From: Cladorrhinum sp. PSN259 | Lineage: Eukaryota > Ascomycota > Sordariomycetes > Sordariales > Podosporaceae | Length of the DNA stretch: 64,000 nucleotides | Assembly: GCA_033725935.1 (NCBI GenBank) | Contig: MU867066.1 | Span: 558,001 to 622,000, forward strand | Direction of reading: 5' to 3' | Shown here: piece after piece, positions 26,101 to 38,070 of the stretch | Numbering within the stretch: the first letter of the stretch is position 1 | How the letters are laid out: the number at the start of each line of letters is the position of its first letter | The notes under the pieces: generated by a model | Databases searched by the model: none | What the model was told of the DNA's origin: nothing | What the model saw: only the letters and a program-made list of their open reading frames with translations | Position numbers and translations under genes: made by a program

Positions 26101-26869
26101 AACTCGGGCGGCAGCTAAGACCCCTCCCTCCCTCCTCCTCTTTCCGTTCGATGCATGTTTCTGAGGTTGTGCAACTCCAGCCTGCCCAATCTGGTGCTGA
26201 AGCTGCGACATGACGGCGCTGCTGTGGTTCCCGGGCAATCCAGGAATTCCAAAAGGCCGTTTCATGTAACTGGCTGCTGTATCCAAGACATTTCTGCGTC
26301 GTCAAATCAGACCCGTCAGCACTTGTCACATTGGCAAACAGAAACAATCATTATTTGTCATCGACTTTGTCTCGGATATTTAAACCAATACTTTATCGGT
26401 AGTCTCGGGATCGGAATCTGTTATCAGATGTCCGGAGATGGATAGATACTGGCTGGTCGTTGATCAACAAAACGATCACGCATCTATCCGAAAACCTGCT
26501 GGGGCTGGAGAGATCGTACGAACTCACTCTGAAACCGGGGAGACTGAACCGGCCGATCCGAACGCCAGCTTGCTTCAGCTGTACAGCCCTCGCTGACCAC
26601 CACATCCCAATGCTCGAGGTAGGCAGTTCTAGACCACACGAGGCACAGGTTATATTCCGGCTGGCGAAATGATTACTCTTTCGGGTCCAGGATACATAAA
26701 TCTCAAAAACCAAGTTTCCAAGTAGCTTCAAAAGCCCTCATATCTAATCGATATATGACGTGACAGGCTATGGAATGGGCTTCTTGATGAGCAGTGCACG
26801 CCGTCTATCAAGTAGTTGTGGCAGTCCCAGTCAACAAGGAATCCCAATACCTCCTTTAGTATCTCACTT

Positions 26870-28020
26870 TTTCAAGTCTGAGGCCAGCTCTAAAAGCACT
26901 TTGCCTTTTCCACACATACTTGACCAAGTTTTAGAGATTTTGGGTCTGGTGTGGCCTCAACCGTTGCCCACAAATACGAAGCCGGCGAGGCAGAGGAAGC
27001 ACAAAAGTAACACATTCCCCCAGGCACCTTTCCCTTTTCTTGACCTTATATTCTCACCAATCACTTCCCCCGCCTCTTTGTGATTCTATCCTGCCCGCCC
27101 TCGATAGCTAGCTACTCCTGGTACACGTTTATCTTTCCCCTAATAAGCAGCTATCTTTTTCAGTGCCAGAGATCCCTTTTCTCCCTCTTTCGCAATCATC
27201 CTTCACCTTCTTCTGCACAGATAAGTTACTTTCCGAAGGGGGAAAAAGGGGGGGAAAGCCCGACCTCTCTTAAAAAGCAAAATTTGGCAAATCTTTTTTT
27301 TTATCTCTCAAGTAAACTTTGCAACTTTCTCCTTGAAGACTTTCAAGCACCGCCTAATTATCTCTCCAGTGAAAAAGGGATTCACACTTTACCTTGACAT
27401 TGATCATCATTTTTCATTCTTTTTTAAAAATAAAAAAAAATAAAAAACTCCAGATTTCATTTTCACTCTTCGTCTCGAGAGATAAAAAAAAACCTATTTT
27501 GCACCCACACTTTTCTTCTAGGCTACTCCTTACCCTTCCTCTTGCTCCAAATTCATTCTCTTTGTAACAAATAAATATAACATACACTTTAAAGAGAAGA
27601 TATTCTTTTTTCCCTTATTCCCTCATTCCCTGTTTAATTTTCTCTCTCCCAAAAACAAATTTTAAATTATGAAATTAAACTATCTATCTATCTATCTGTA
27701 CATCAATTCTCAAAAAGTCAGCTCTTCCAACTAGATAGTTTCTAAAGTACGAAAAACGAATAACTAAAAAAAATATTAACAAATAAAAATATTACCTTTT
27801 CGATTTTTAATATAAAACTCAAAACGATAGAAACCCCAAATGTCGAATAAACTGATATATATTCATATCAACCTCTGCTTAATTTAGTGTTATACAACTG
27901 CTTTCCTTCTCTTCAAAAAACCAAATACTAAATAAAATTTCCAACGCGGAATATATAGGCTTGTATTGTTATCCTCTGCTGAAGTGCTTGGAGTTCTGGT
28001 GAAGAAAAATCAAGAAGTCG
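26870..28020. other. pyrimidine-rich, AT-rich tract
   Basis: The plus strand is dominated by C and T, with runs such as TTTTTTTTTATCTCTC and a CTAT tetranucleotide repeat, resembling the long CT-rich leaders of filamentous fungal genes. No matching downstream plus-strand gene was found before the VPS68 gene, which lies on the other strand. Confidence 0.4.
27680..27697. repeat. (CTAT)n microsatellite
   Basis: Just over four tandem copies of the tetranucleotide CTAT. Confidence 0.8.
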
Positions 28021-28445
28021 ATCTTGGACTGAGTAAAAGTTTGAATTGATGACGGAGATTGTATGTACCCTCAAAGCAACCAAGACGGGGAAAATATTTG
28101 AAAAAGACCAGATGAACCATAACTACCCTATAGGTATAAAAGTAAAACAAACCGAGAGTACCAAAACACATTCCAAATCATACACGTACACGTGCGTTCC
28201 CAATTCATATCCCCAAGAAAAAAAAGCGCCTTACTCATTTGCCTGCTTCCCTCTGTCCCTTGGTACCTCCATTCCACCCATGTCTATCAACAAGACAACC
28301 CTAAAAATCATTCACCATCCCGATTCTCCTGTGTATGACCGTTTCTCTCTTCACCTCGACATAAAAAGCCACATAAGAAAGCCAGTACTTCCCTCATCCC
28401 TCACTCTCTTCCCAACCCAGCCTTTCCTCTCCCCCTAATTACTCT

Positions 28446-29063
28446 TCACAGAGCCAAATTATAAGCATACTCATCCTCCATGTTCTGACTAACCCACAAC
28501 ACGACCGTACTCAGCCCCACCGCCGCATTCGCCAACAAATTCTCAACCCCCATCCCCATAGCAGGGAAGGTAACGCCCGGAACCGCAAACTTGAGCACAA
28601 ACACCGTCACGCCGCCCGCCATCCCGCCCGCCAGAGCGGCGAACCCCAAAAAGAGCACAACTCTGGCCTTCCACGCTACGCCCGAGCCAGAGTAAGAAAA
28701 GCTATCGGCCGACAGACGCGACTTCTCGACCGAGTTGATGATCAACATGCCCAGAGTGGAGAAGATGAACGGCAGCCAGTCGACAAAAGTTACGTGCACG
28801 TCTGAGGGATTGGCGTGGCGGGACCAGACCGCCGAGTCGAGGAGAATGTAGAAGCCTAGTGAGAACTGAATTTTGGGTGTCATATAAGTTAGTATTATGG
28901 TATGTATGCATGCGTGAGGAGGTAGAGAAGGAGGAGGATAAAGAGGGGGATGAATTAAAAAATAACTGACAAGACCACCGGCAGCGTACACGCCCGCGTT
29001 GCGCGCCCAGATGGAGTTTAGCCACTGGGGCTTCCCGAATTTGAAGAGACGATCTTCGGACAT
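28446..29063 (-). CDS. vps68: VPS68/TMEM50-family membrane protein
   Basis: Small four-helix membrane protein of the UPF0220/TMEM50 family. Yeast Vps68 works with Vps55 in late endosome to vacuole traffic. Exon 1 is 29063-28971 (31 codons) and exon 2 is 28865-28446, giving 170 residues. The exon junction falls inside the first hydrophobic helix (NAGVYAAGGL joined to FSLGFYILLDS), and the intron has an ACTAAC branch site. Other landmarks are the amphipathic start with RNAGVY, WLPFIFSTLGMLIINSV as the second helix, a Gly/Ala-rich third helix and a fourth ending near the C-terminus. The length fits the family. Both start and splice junction are well supported. Confidence 0.88.
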   Translation of the reverse strand: MSEDRLFKFGKPQWLNSIWARNAGVYAAGGLVSYFLIHPPLYPPPSLPPHACIHTIILTYMTPKIQFSLGFYILLDSAVWSRHANPSDVHVTFVDWLPFIFSTLGMLIINSVEKSRLSADSFSYSGSGVAWKARVVLFLGFAALAGGMAGGVTVFVLKFAVPGVTFPAMGMGVENLLANAAVGLSTVVLWVSQNMEDEYAYNLAL

Positions 29064-30303
29064 TGTTTGTGTGTTTTGTAAAGCGGGCTGTGCGGAGGAA
29101 TGAGGTTGCTGGTTTGTTGATATGCCCGATTATCGCAGGTGTATTATCTAGACTTCCTTTGCGAGTCGATAGAAGTTGATTGTATTTGATGGGGCTTCGC
29201 AAGCAACAAGGCGAACCGATCGTTTCGAGTCCGTGTATTGTAGGATAACAATGATAATACCCCTTCGTTGTCGTCGTTGTTCGTTATTTCGCAAAGCTTC
29301 GTTTGTTGTTGGTTGCTGCAACGCGGCTGACTTGACTGACTGGAGCTCGCAAGATGACGTTTCGTTGGAGCGAAACGCAAGCTGACCCCAGCCAGCGAGA
29401 GCCCCAGGCCGCCTGCTGAGAAGTGGAGCAGTTTTACCCCGACTGGCAATGGCACAGGCACGTGATACCCTTCAAGATGACCATGTCTCTGTACACTAGG
29501 TAATTCACATTTCCCGCATTTCTGAAGAGTTCAAACGCAGAAACTTTAACAAAGTTATTAAACCGAATACTTTCTCTCGCTCAATATATTCTACAAAACT
29601 ATTAACAACAAAACCCTCACCAAAATCCATAAACCTTCCAACCCCCACCGTCTATCTTCCGTAAATGTGTACCTATCTCCTAAAGAGAACTTTGCTTCCT
29701 ACTCAACCCTATCCTTCCCTCTGCCCTCTCTCATGCGCCCAAAGTAATAAAAAAAAAAGGAATCTCAAAAAAAGACGCAGCATATTATGTATCTTCGCGA
29801 TTCGCTGTTCTCTGTGGAATTCCAAAATACTACCCCCCCGTCTCGCCAGCCGTCTTCCCCTGTGATGCACAACAAATGAAAATAAAGCCAAGCACAATCC
29901 CGCCTCTCACACCCAGTTACATTTGGGATAAACACCACTCCACCCTTCCCCGTCTCTGAACAATCGAGCCGAAAAAACGAGAATGACTGGTTTAAAAATA
30001 TATTATTGTACAAGAGGTCGTGTGTATTGTGTTCAGTGTGTAAATAAATATGACCAGAGACAAGACAGCCCTTCCAAAAACCCACAGTCATGTAAAACGC
30101 CCCAAAACGCCTAAATGAAAACAAGACAGCGACAGCGTTCAGTAAGAGGACGAATCGACAGACGCCATGATAAAGAGAGAGAGAAAATATTAACTTTTGA
30201 GAGTAGTCACCAAAACGCCAGCATGTAAAAGACCTGCCCCAAGTTGATGTGTGCTAGGGCTGTACTATGAAATTTCAACACTTGGTCGAAATGAACCCTC
30301 TCT
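29064..30303. other. intergenic between VPS68 and gs-1 genes
   Basis: Should contain the VPS68 promoter and leader and the gs-1 3' untranslated region, both on the minus strand. No gene, RNA or repeat was recognised. Confidence 0.5.
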
Positions 30304-32034
30304 CTAAATCTCGATCGTCTTCATCGCCGTGTCGTCCTCAACTGTCGGTTGCTTGGAGGGAGCAGCGGTCGTTGAGCCATTCGGTTGCGACTCGGTCTTT
30401 GTTTCCTCCTTTGGCGAGCTGACTTCGCCGTTCGCCGCAAGAGCCGCTAACCTTGACGCATTCTCTTTGCTCTCCTCTCCGCTATGTCTGGGGGTATCGA
30501 CCTCGACCAACTTCTCCTTTGCGACATTGGAGCTTCCTGATGACAATGGCAGCTCTTCCTGCACTCTAGCCAACGGACTGGCCTTTCCATAACCAGGCCG
30601 AATTGGGCTAGCCATTGGCGAGACTTGGCTGAGTCTTTGCATAGATCGGCCGCGGGGCTCAGAATTGTGGTCGGCTGGCGCAGCATATGGGGAGGTGGGA
30701 GCGCTGGTCGAGGTAGGTCTCGGGGCCATTGACCGGCGCTTGGTAGCAGTGCGTCCATACTTTTGGTCGGCCCTCCACCTCAGAATGTCAAGATAGCCGG
30801 GCTCAACACGGGCATTCTTAAACTCGCGCAGCTTGAGCTCGCCAGAGTCCTCGTCGATAAACCACCTTCCGCTGCCGAGATCGGCCGCCACGGTAGCCAA
30901 GAGATCAGCCCAAGAGCGAGCGACTACGTACTTGGTATCATAATCTCTGCCGAAAATGATGATTTGGCCCCAAGTGCCTTTGGGACCGGGCGCGAGATCG
31001 ACACCCAAGTTGTTGCCACCCCAATCGCGAACCAGGGGAATCCAAGCGGGATGCGAATAGACCTTTTGGATGGCATTGGGCGGGACACTGTCCTGTCGTG
31101 CCAATAAATCTTGTCTCCAGTTGGGATTCTGAGGAGAAACGGGGGCTGATGCGGCAGCGGAAGACGACGATGCGTGGCTACTGCCTCCGAGAATCTTGGA
31201 TGGCATCGCGGGCCTGGGGAATGTAGCCTCGAGCAAGAATTCCTGGTTGACCTTCCTCCAGTTGTCCCACTCCTGAACGATCTCCTCGCAGTCAAGAAGC
31301 ATCGAGCCGAAAATAATGCCAGTAGGAATACCGCCGCGCTCCTGTCCGTCATGAATGGCCAAGGACTCGCGAACGTCCTGAGGAAGGGAGCAGTCGAGCT
31401 GGTGCTCAAGCTCGTTGACGTCGTTATATGTGCATCCCTCGCAGAGCTGGTCCCAGAGTTCTGGGTAGTGCTCCTCGGCCCACCTCTCTATCCTGGCCCA
31501 CGAACTGGCGACCGATGGAGCTGGTGGCATACCATCCTGAAAAGACTGCATGGGGATCTCGCCCGTGGGGCTCTGCATCTCAAAGCCATCGGTACCACTC
31601 GTTTGCCGCGCGGACCGCAGACCGGGCGAATATGGCATGTTGCCTCCTGGGCTCATAGGTACACCAGGGGAGAGAACACCATTAAACGAATGTTCAAAGT
31701 TGGCCGAAGGACGAGCGGATTCATCGTGGTAAGGCGATCGAATATCGGTACGAGAGTCCGAGGCAGTTGCTATCGAGGTCAATCCGTTGCGGCCGTTTAG
31801 TGGGACGTGGCGCCCTGTTCTCTGAGGTGAATCGAAATCGGAGTCTAGGGCGACTTGTCAGTAAACAGCAGCCGGGGCGGTGTGGAGAGGTCAGGGGCTG
31901 CGCTCACGTCTGTCATAGCTGGTCATGGTATGCCAGAAAGAGCGAAATGCGTTTCCAAATCTGTATCCAGCAGTCGGTCTCGTCAGCAATCGCCAGAAAG
32001 AGAGGAAGGGAGTCGGGTAGATTTACGTTGCCAT
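30304..32034 (-). CDS. gs-1: glucan synthase regulator GS-1 (Knr4/Smi1 homologue)
   Basis: SMI1/KNR4-family protein required for beta-1,3-glucan synthesis and cell wall integrity; in Neurospora it is known as gs-1. Exons are 32034-32027 (only 8 coding nt), 31960-31908 and 31844-30304, joining in phases 2 and 1 to give 533 residues, close to the length I recall for the Neurospora protein. The N-terminus reads MATFGNAFRSFWHTMTSYDR, conserved in this family. A disordered Ser/Pro/Gly-rich segment follows, then the SMI1/KNR4 domain beginning around residue 135 (IERWAEEHYPELWDQL, HDGQERGGIPTGIIFG, WIPLVRDWGGNNLGVDL, IIFGRDYDTKYVVA). The C-terminal third is a long disordered Ser/Pro/Glu-rich tail. 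The gene sits in a run of minus-strand genes. Confidence 0.93.
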
Positions 32035-34369
32035 GTTGGGCGGTTTACGGCGGCGCCGAGTGTGATTGGTGATGGAGGAAAGTGGAAGCCAGAGAGATCA
32101 CGTTCTTAATAGAAGTGGTGACTGTGGTGACACGAAAGACGTTGTGCTGCAACTGTTCCAGAAGAAGGGCGAAGGCGGAGGTAGAAGGGGAGGGCGCGCG
32201 CGCAGCGTGTTTGAAACCCAGACGACAGGAAAAGACGTAATTAATTAAAGGGTGTACGAGTGGCCGGTCTGCAGTGTCTGGCGTCACAGCAGCAAACGAT
32301 GGAAAGAAGGAGAGGGGACAGTGTCCGAGGCCTCTAAGCTGAGATTCTTCAGCAACGACGACGACGAAACAACAAAACGAGCGAGCGGTGCATCTGCTGC
32401 TGCAGCAATGATGTAGTTGAAAGGGCTGCGGAAAAAGGAGAAAAGTTCCAGACGCACACAGAGATGTTCCTCTGGAGAACCAATGCTTTTTTCTTGAAAA
32501 CGGTGAGCGGCACCCCTTGCGACGGTACCCAGCGACCACTTAATGGGAAGGGGTGAGATCCACACTTGGTCGCAGATGATGGTGGGGAGGGCAACGGACC
32601 CTCCTGACTGGCTGCAGCAATCAAATCCTCATCAATGACCCCAGAGCCGAATGCTGGCAAGGCATGAAATAAATAACCACTGCCGGGACAAAGTGTGTTG
32701 CATTCAACCTTCTTCAGGTATAACTTGGTTCTCGTAGTTCTCCCACTCCTCAATCGCGAAACAAGTTTTTGTTTCCGCCGATCTCTTTTAAGGAACTGCC
32801 AGCTGTCAGGCTTTTCTAGTGTACAATACACTAGAGGTGTGCCTTTCGGATATTCCGGTGGAGATGGGATGGATGGCCTGCGAATGCCCCTGACTAGGAA
32901 ATTTGAAGGTTTACAACAAACTGCGAGTTATGCATCAATCAGAATTGTCGGGTGTGCCCAAGACAGCATGTAAATGGTTGGAGCGGCGTCGTCCTCGCCG
33001 CTTCTTATCAGCACACGAATGTGTTTCACAGTCTGTGTGAAATATACGAATTGGGTACGCATGCTACCTAGACCAAAATGCTCGTGATAGGGAATTTTGG
33101 ACGGATGTCGGACGCTGGATGTTTCTAGCTGCAGGCCCTGGCACCCCGCTTCAGCTCGACAGCGGTCTGATCCTTTAACAGCTGCCCGGAGATGGGACGG
33201 GGCCCGCCGTTGCGCTTTTGACAACGGATATCGGGTCAATTTTGAGAAACCCTGGGAAAAAGATAAACAACAGACCACGAGGCGCCATGATGGCACAACC
33301 CAATCCTGAGGGGCGCGTAATCTGTACCCCGCATCATTTGCGCCCCGTGGACGACCTGATCGGCGGCTGCGCTTCGGCGGATGGATAGATGAACAGATGA
33401 GCGGCTCGTTCAGGAGTTTGCGTTGCTTTCACGGCATCAACGGCCATGCACCGCCACTCGATTTTGCCATCTCGTCCTCTCACAATGATGTTATCCAAAA
33501 CGGCAACCGGCCAACCACCCACCCACAGGCGGCCCGCCCATGCATTATATTTTGGAGATTCGCCGCACCTGCACCAGTCTTGCTGCATGAACTTCCAGCC
33601 TCTGATGCCAGCCTGCAGCTGTCGAGCAAGCCACATTTCTATTAGCACTTACATCTCAATTGCTGTTTTGTCATTTATCGGTATATCTCGATACTAAGCC
33701 AAGACTTTCGCTGTTATTTTCCGTCTCGTATTTCGAGTCTCATTGATTACAATCATCATGGTATCCAATTTTCTATCTTGGCAATCTGGAGAAGGTTTGT
33801 ACTTCCAATGCTGATAAGGCAATTGCATAACTTTATTTTCTTAATAATTCGCACAGGAAGTCAAGTGGCTCGACTTTCTCTACCACCCGCCATGGGGCTC
33901 TTCTTAATCTGTCTTGCTAGACTAACTCGAATAACGGATTCATTATCTCTTGGAGACAAGTTGACGGTATTAGAAATGGGTTTTTGAGTCGTACCGTATT
34001 TGAAAAATCTACAGGCATAGACTTCACGATGGTAGTCTGTAACATCATGGATGGAGATCACCTACCTACTACTAATCACAGGAAAGAGAACCCGAAAGTT
34101 GTCCCAAGTTATTGATATATTGCCAACCACTTTAAACGAGAGAAAGTAAAGACTGAGAAGTCTAGCTCCATGTCCAAAAACACATTGTCTATAAATCCAG
34201 TTCCCAAGTCCCGAAAAGCCAAACTTCAAAATCAAGAAAACCAGCCAAAAAAACACGTAAATGCTAGTCACTGAGTAAAACCAGTACTCCCCCAAAACTC
34301 AAACCCTCAAGCCCACAAGATCATTCACCCCTATCCGCCCCTCCCCCTTATTCACAGATGGGTACCCTC
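32035..34369. other. intergenic upstream of gs-1
   Basis: Contains the gs-1 promoter and leader near 32.0-32.6 kb and the 3' side of the secreted-protein gene at its high end. Overlapping minus-strand frames at 32045-32831 have no domain and look like leader or chance frames. Nothing else recognised. Confidence 0.45.
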
Positions 34370-34918
34370 CTAGCACCCATACTCCAAGAACAACCCATTC
34401 CCGGCTTCATTATCATTCACAAACCCCAACTCCCCCAACGCTCCAAGCTCGATCCTGAAGGACTGGACCTCCCTGCAGGTAAAGGAATTAACCACAACTC
34501 TCACCACCTCTCTTGTCTTTTGATCAGGCAAGAAGGTAGGCAGCCTAGCCGTCCCCACCAGACTGCCCGCGGCGGGACCATCGAGGGCATAAAAGTTTAG
34601 AGGCAAGGGCTGGCCCCCTGCTTGCACCGAGGAGTCGACTATTTCGTAGTTTGCGGGAAACGAGAGGGCTAGAGTGCAGGGACCTCCGGTCGACGGCGAA
34701 GATGAAGGAGGAAACTTAAAGGCGACTTGGGGCGTGAAGACGTTTCCTTCGCCCAGGTCGGGGCGGTTGAGGGGGTTGATGCGGGTCCAGGGTGTTGAGG
34801 ATGAGATGGAGACGGGAGGGAGTCTTTTGGGGGTGCAGGCGCCTTTGTTGGCGGGGGTAGGAGACGCGGAGGTGAGGGTGAGGAGGAGGGAGAGGATGGT
34901 TGTGGTGGTGAGCTGCAT
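34370..34918 (-). CDS. small secreted protein, But2-domain-like
   Basis: Intronless, 182 residues. The N-terminus (MQLTTTTILSLLLTLTSASP) is a classical secretory signal peptide with likely cleavage near residue 19. The mature part contains CTPKRLPPVSIS, a predicted beta-rich body (FTPQVAFKFPPS, CTLALSFPANYEIVD, LNFYALDG) and FLEYGC at the end, with four mature Cys likely forming disulfides. The pattern resembles fungal extracellular proteins annotated with the But2 C-terminal domain, whose role is unknown. The family call rests on overall pattern only; signal peptide and secretion are much surer. Confidence 0.65.
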   Translation of the reverse strand: MQLTTTTILSLLLTLTSASPTPANKGACTPKRLPPVSISSSTPWTRINPLNRPDLGEGNVFTPQVAFKFPPSSSPSTGGPCTLALSFPANYEIVDSSVQAGGQPLPLNFYALDGPAAGSLVGTARLPTFLPDQKTREVVRVVVNSFTCREVQSFRIELGALGELGFVNDNEAGNGLFLEYGC

Positions 34919-36293
34919 CTTGAATGAGTTTTTTGCTGGATTTTTTACTGGAGTCTAATAGTGGAACAATTGTGACTTGTATGCTGAAAGTCTTGCTTGA
35001 GTGAAGCTGTTGGTTGCTAATGTTGTTGTGTTTGATGATGAGAATGAAAAGATGGAACTGAACGAGACCGAGGATGGAGTCTTATATGGACGGAATATCT
35101 TCTCTCAATGATACCTATTCATCCATGCTACCCAGAGCGAAGCGGCATCCTCAGCTAAAGTGGACTGTCAGTTCCAAGCCTGAACAAGCAGGCGAAGCTA
35201 CTGCCAAGAACGTTCTTGACACTGAAAATAGGAACATGGCCATGTTGGATCTCATCAAAAGCCTGTCGTCCAACGCGTGCTTAGTGCCAACAGTAGCCGG
35301 TAGAATGCAGGTTAAAAACTCAGGACACTGAAAGGATCTGTTATTTTGCCAAAATACCAGTTGTGGCTGGGATGACGCAGCCTCAGCTTCTTACGTGCTT
35401 ACTCTCCAGTGCGATATTCGCTCTCTTGATCTTTAGACTTGGAACTTACATGCTGATTTCAGTCTGTTGGTGTGATTGGTAGCCTGATTGCAAGTATTTA
35501 CTACAATGTTCACAATACACAAACCACATTAGCTCCTCGATGGAATAAGAGCACGCAGTTCCGTCAGGTTTTGCGACTGCTATGAAGAGGACTGGTTTCC
35601 TAGGTTTGGGAGAACGGCATCGAAAATTTATCTTTCCTCTTGCCTGTAATATCTAACGGTCAAGCCAAGGTCTTGAGGATTGTCCATAAGACTTGCACAG
35701 TATCAATCGGAAGATGCACACGAGAGCTCCTTACCATGATGACCTTCGCAAAGGAGGATGCGCGTTCGGAACGAATAAGATCAGTAGATAGGGTCCGAAT
35801 CTCCGGACCGAACAAGCCATCAAGAACTTATAGCCTCGTGTTGACATTATAGCTTGCGCCTTGCATATATATTCAGCCGCGCTGAGCCTCCGGTCCTTCG
35901 GTCTTGTCAGATGCTGATGGGAGACTTTGGAAAGTATGTAAGCGAAGGGTATTGCTTCTGACTTTGCTGAAGGATCAGTACACAGTCAGATCTCCATGGC
36001 AATGCTGAATATGACGAGTTCAGATTGGCTCGAGACGTCTTTCCTGTTTGGGCACTTATACGTCAAGTTGACAACCTCGGACTGGCTCGACGACTGGGCC
36101 GAAAAGATCCGTATGTGGAAGTTGATACCTCATATTCAATATTTACTCACGAAATAGACTGATAAGCGAACCGATTGTTGTCTAAAGCGTACTTGATTTG
36201 CTGGAAAGCAATTCCCCCTTCTCTTCAACTCGGAACCACCCCTCCCACGGAAATGAACAGTGAATCGTCACAGTGCTTCAACAAACAACATCG
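34919..36293. other. intergenic between secreted-protein gene and tRNA
   Basis: Holds the promoter side of the secreted-protein gene. Plus-strand frames at 35074-35331 and 35640-35852 are short and without domain signals. Nothing else recognised. Confidence 0.5.
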
Positions 36294-36409
36294 GGCTGGA
36301 TGGCCGAGTGGTCTAAGGCGGTAGACTCAAGATTCATAATCTTCCTCGGAATAATCTGAGGTGTATTCTACTCTCGAAAGAGGCGCGCGTTCGAATCGCG
36401 CTCCAGTCA
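36294..36409 (+). tRNA. tRNA-Leu (anticodon CAA) with intron
   Basis: The acceptor stem GGCTGGA (36294-36300) pairs with TCCAGTC (36402-36408), followed by discriminator A as expected for Leu. The A-box TGGCCGAGTGG starts at 36301 and the B-box GTTCGAATC is at 36389-36397, with T-stem GCGCG/CGCGC. The anticodon stem GTAGA (36321-36325) pairs with TCTAC (36367-36371), and the anticodon CAA is at 36328-36330. A 34-nt intron (36332-36365) sits one base 3' of the anticodon, the standard eukaryotic position. A long variable arm confirms a class II tRNA. It reads UUG codons. Confidence 0.93.
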
Positions 36410-36414
36410 GTATC

Positions 36415-36427
36415 TTTTGCCTTTTTT
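36415..36427 (+). terminator. RNA polymerase III T-run terminators
   Basis: TTTT at 36415-36418 and TTTTTT at 36422-36427, beginning six bases after the tRNA end, fit pol III termination. Confidence 0.7.
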
Positions 36428-36905
36428 CTTTGGCGCACAACGCCAGAATGCATGATGCTTCTCTTTTATCGTCCAACTTCGACACATTCAATTGATTTTC
36501 TGCCATTGCATGTGGTTCAATTTTTTTTTTAAACAAAGCACTCCCTTTCAATTGTCATTCTGCTAATTCCGGTAACTCGTGAAGGCAATTCCATGGCACT
36601 GAAGGCGGGTCGATGATGATGCCCCACTCACCCCTCTTCCTCCTTGCAGCAACAAGGCATCTGCAAGTTCCAATGTTCAGGACTGTTTGGGGAATTAACC
36701 ACGTCATGTCTGATTACTTTTCCTGGTTCGGTACCTAGCTAGCAAATTGAAACTCAATTCTCTCTTCCCGTCCGATGATCTCCCGTACTTCATTGAGGAT
36801 TCTGTGCAGATTGCAGCGTTTGTCCCATCCTCCAAGTCCAGAATCCCATCCAACCAACCAGAACACCACCCCGCACACCACTTACACCCAATAACTCAAG
36901 TCACG

Positions 36906-38070
36906 ATGGGAGCAACCATCGCCACCACCCCTACTGCCGGTAATCCAAACACCAAAGATGCCAGCAAAGATGATGCCATCACGGACCTCAGCACCCAATA
37001 TGACACTCCCCTCGGACTCGCCCACACGACCATGCAGGCGCTCAAAGGCCGCATCAAGCTTCACTACGATCTAGCAAGCGATTACTATCTCAGTCTCTGG
37101 TAAACTTTCACCACCCGTCCCCTTGAACCACCATCATACTAAAAATTCAAAATTTAGGGGCGAACACATCCACCACGGCTACTGGCCAACCCCAGAATCC
37201 AAATCCCAAGAATCAAAAGAAACAGCCCAGCTGAACCTCATCCGCCTCTTACTCTCCATCTCTTCCCTTCCCGAGGAGTCCGGGCAGTCCTCTGAGACCT
37301 CTACTCCGCTCAAAGTCCTAGACGTAGGCTGCGGGATAGGCGGAACCTCCCGCTTCCTGGCCTCAGAACTAGGATGCTCCGTCACCGGCATCACCATCTC
37401 AACTAAACAGGTCGAGATTGCCCGTCGACTGTCCTCTTCCAACTCTGCCGATGTAGCAGGTCAGGGTTTCATCCCTCACGGCCGAGGCCAGGTCCGCTTC
37501 ATAGAGCTCGATGCCGAGAAAATGGGCGAGTACTTTGCTGCTCAACAACAACAACAATTCGACGTTGTCTGGATCAGCGAAGCTCTCAGTCACTTCCCCA
37601 ACAAGGCATTATTCTTCAGGAATGCGCAAAAAGTGCTGAGGCCCGGTGGGAAGCTTGTGCTGGCTGATTGGTTCAAAGCTGCGGAGTTGGGGGAGAAGGG
37701 GTTTGAGAATGATATCAAGCCGATCGAGGATGGTATGTTGCTGCCGCCTTTGTGCACGCAAAAGGATTATGTTCGGCTTGCGGAGGAGGCTGGGCTCAAA
37801 GTGTTTGGCGGGCCAAAGGATATCAGCCAAGATGTTAGCAAGACTTGGTAAGCTGCGTCGATGTTTGCCGTGTTTCGTGGTGCTGGAGATTTGCTAACTG
37901 TTAACAGGGACATCTCGTGGTCGCTGGTCCAGAACCCATCGCTTTGGGCTTTTGCGTTCAGCCAAGGGCGGGACGGTATCGCGTTCCTTCAGTCTTTCCG
38001 AGCCATGAGAAGAGGATATGCTAATGGGAACTTTCGATATGCTGTCATGTCCTTCGTCAAAGACCAGTAG
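36906..38070 (+). CDS. SAM-dependent methyltransferase, tocopherol/sterol-MT-like
   Basis: Class I methyltransferase of the Erg6/gamma-tocopherol methyltransferase type. Exons are 36906-37099, 37158-37847 and 37908-38070; both junctions split a TGG codon and give 348 residues. Landmarks are HYDLASDYY and GEHIHHGYW upstream of the fold, the SAM-binding loop VLDVGCGIGGTS beginning at Val118, VTGITISTKQVEIAR as the second motif, a poly-Gln run before FDVVWISEALSHF, and VLRPGGKLVLADW. The HHGYW and ITIS...Q signatures are those of small-molecule (tocopherol, sterol, alkaloid) C- or N-methyltransferases, not RNA or protein ones. The substrate is unknown; a secondary metabolite or lipid is likely. 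There is no cluster around it. It is convergent with the SSS1 gene. Confidence 0.88.

Larger units (their letters stand above)
21088..28445. other. 7.4-kb stretch without a supported gene
   Basis: Between the gsk-3 start and the VPS68 stop I find no frame with a recognisable domain or consistent exon chain. The part near 21.1-22.3 kb is probably gsk-3 leader/promoter. The rest contains scattered short frames on both strands and, from about 26.9 to 28.0 kb, a strongly pyrimidine-rich, AT-rich segment. Long leaders, noncoding RNA or lineage-specific genes cannot be excluded. Confidence 0.45.

Noticed and set aside
28046..28438. 130-codon plus-strand frame after the CT-rich tract
   Set aside because: Low-complexity Lys/Thr/Pro/Ser composition and no family; ends just before the VPS68 stop on the other strand.
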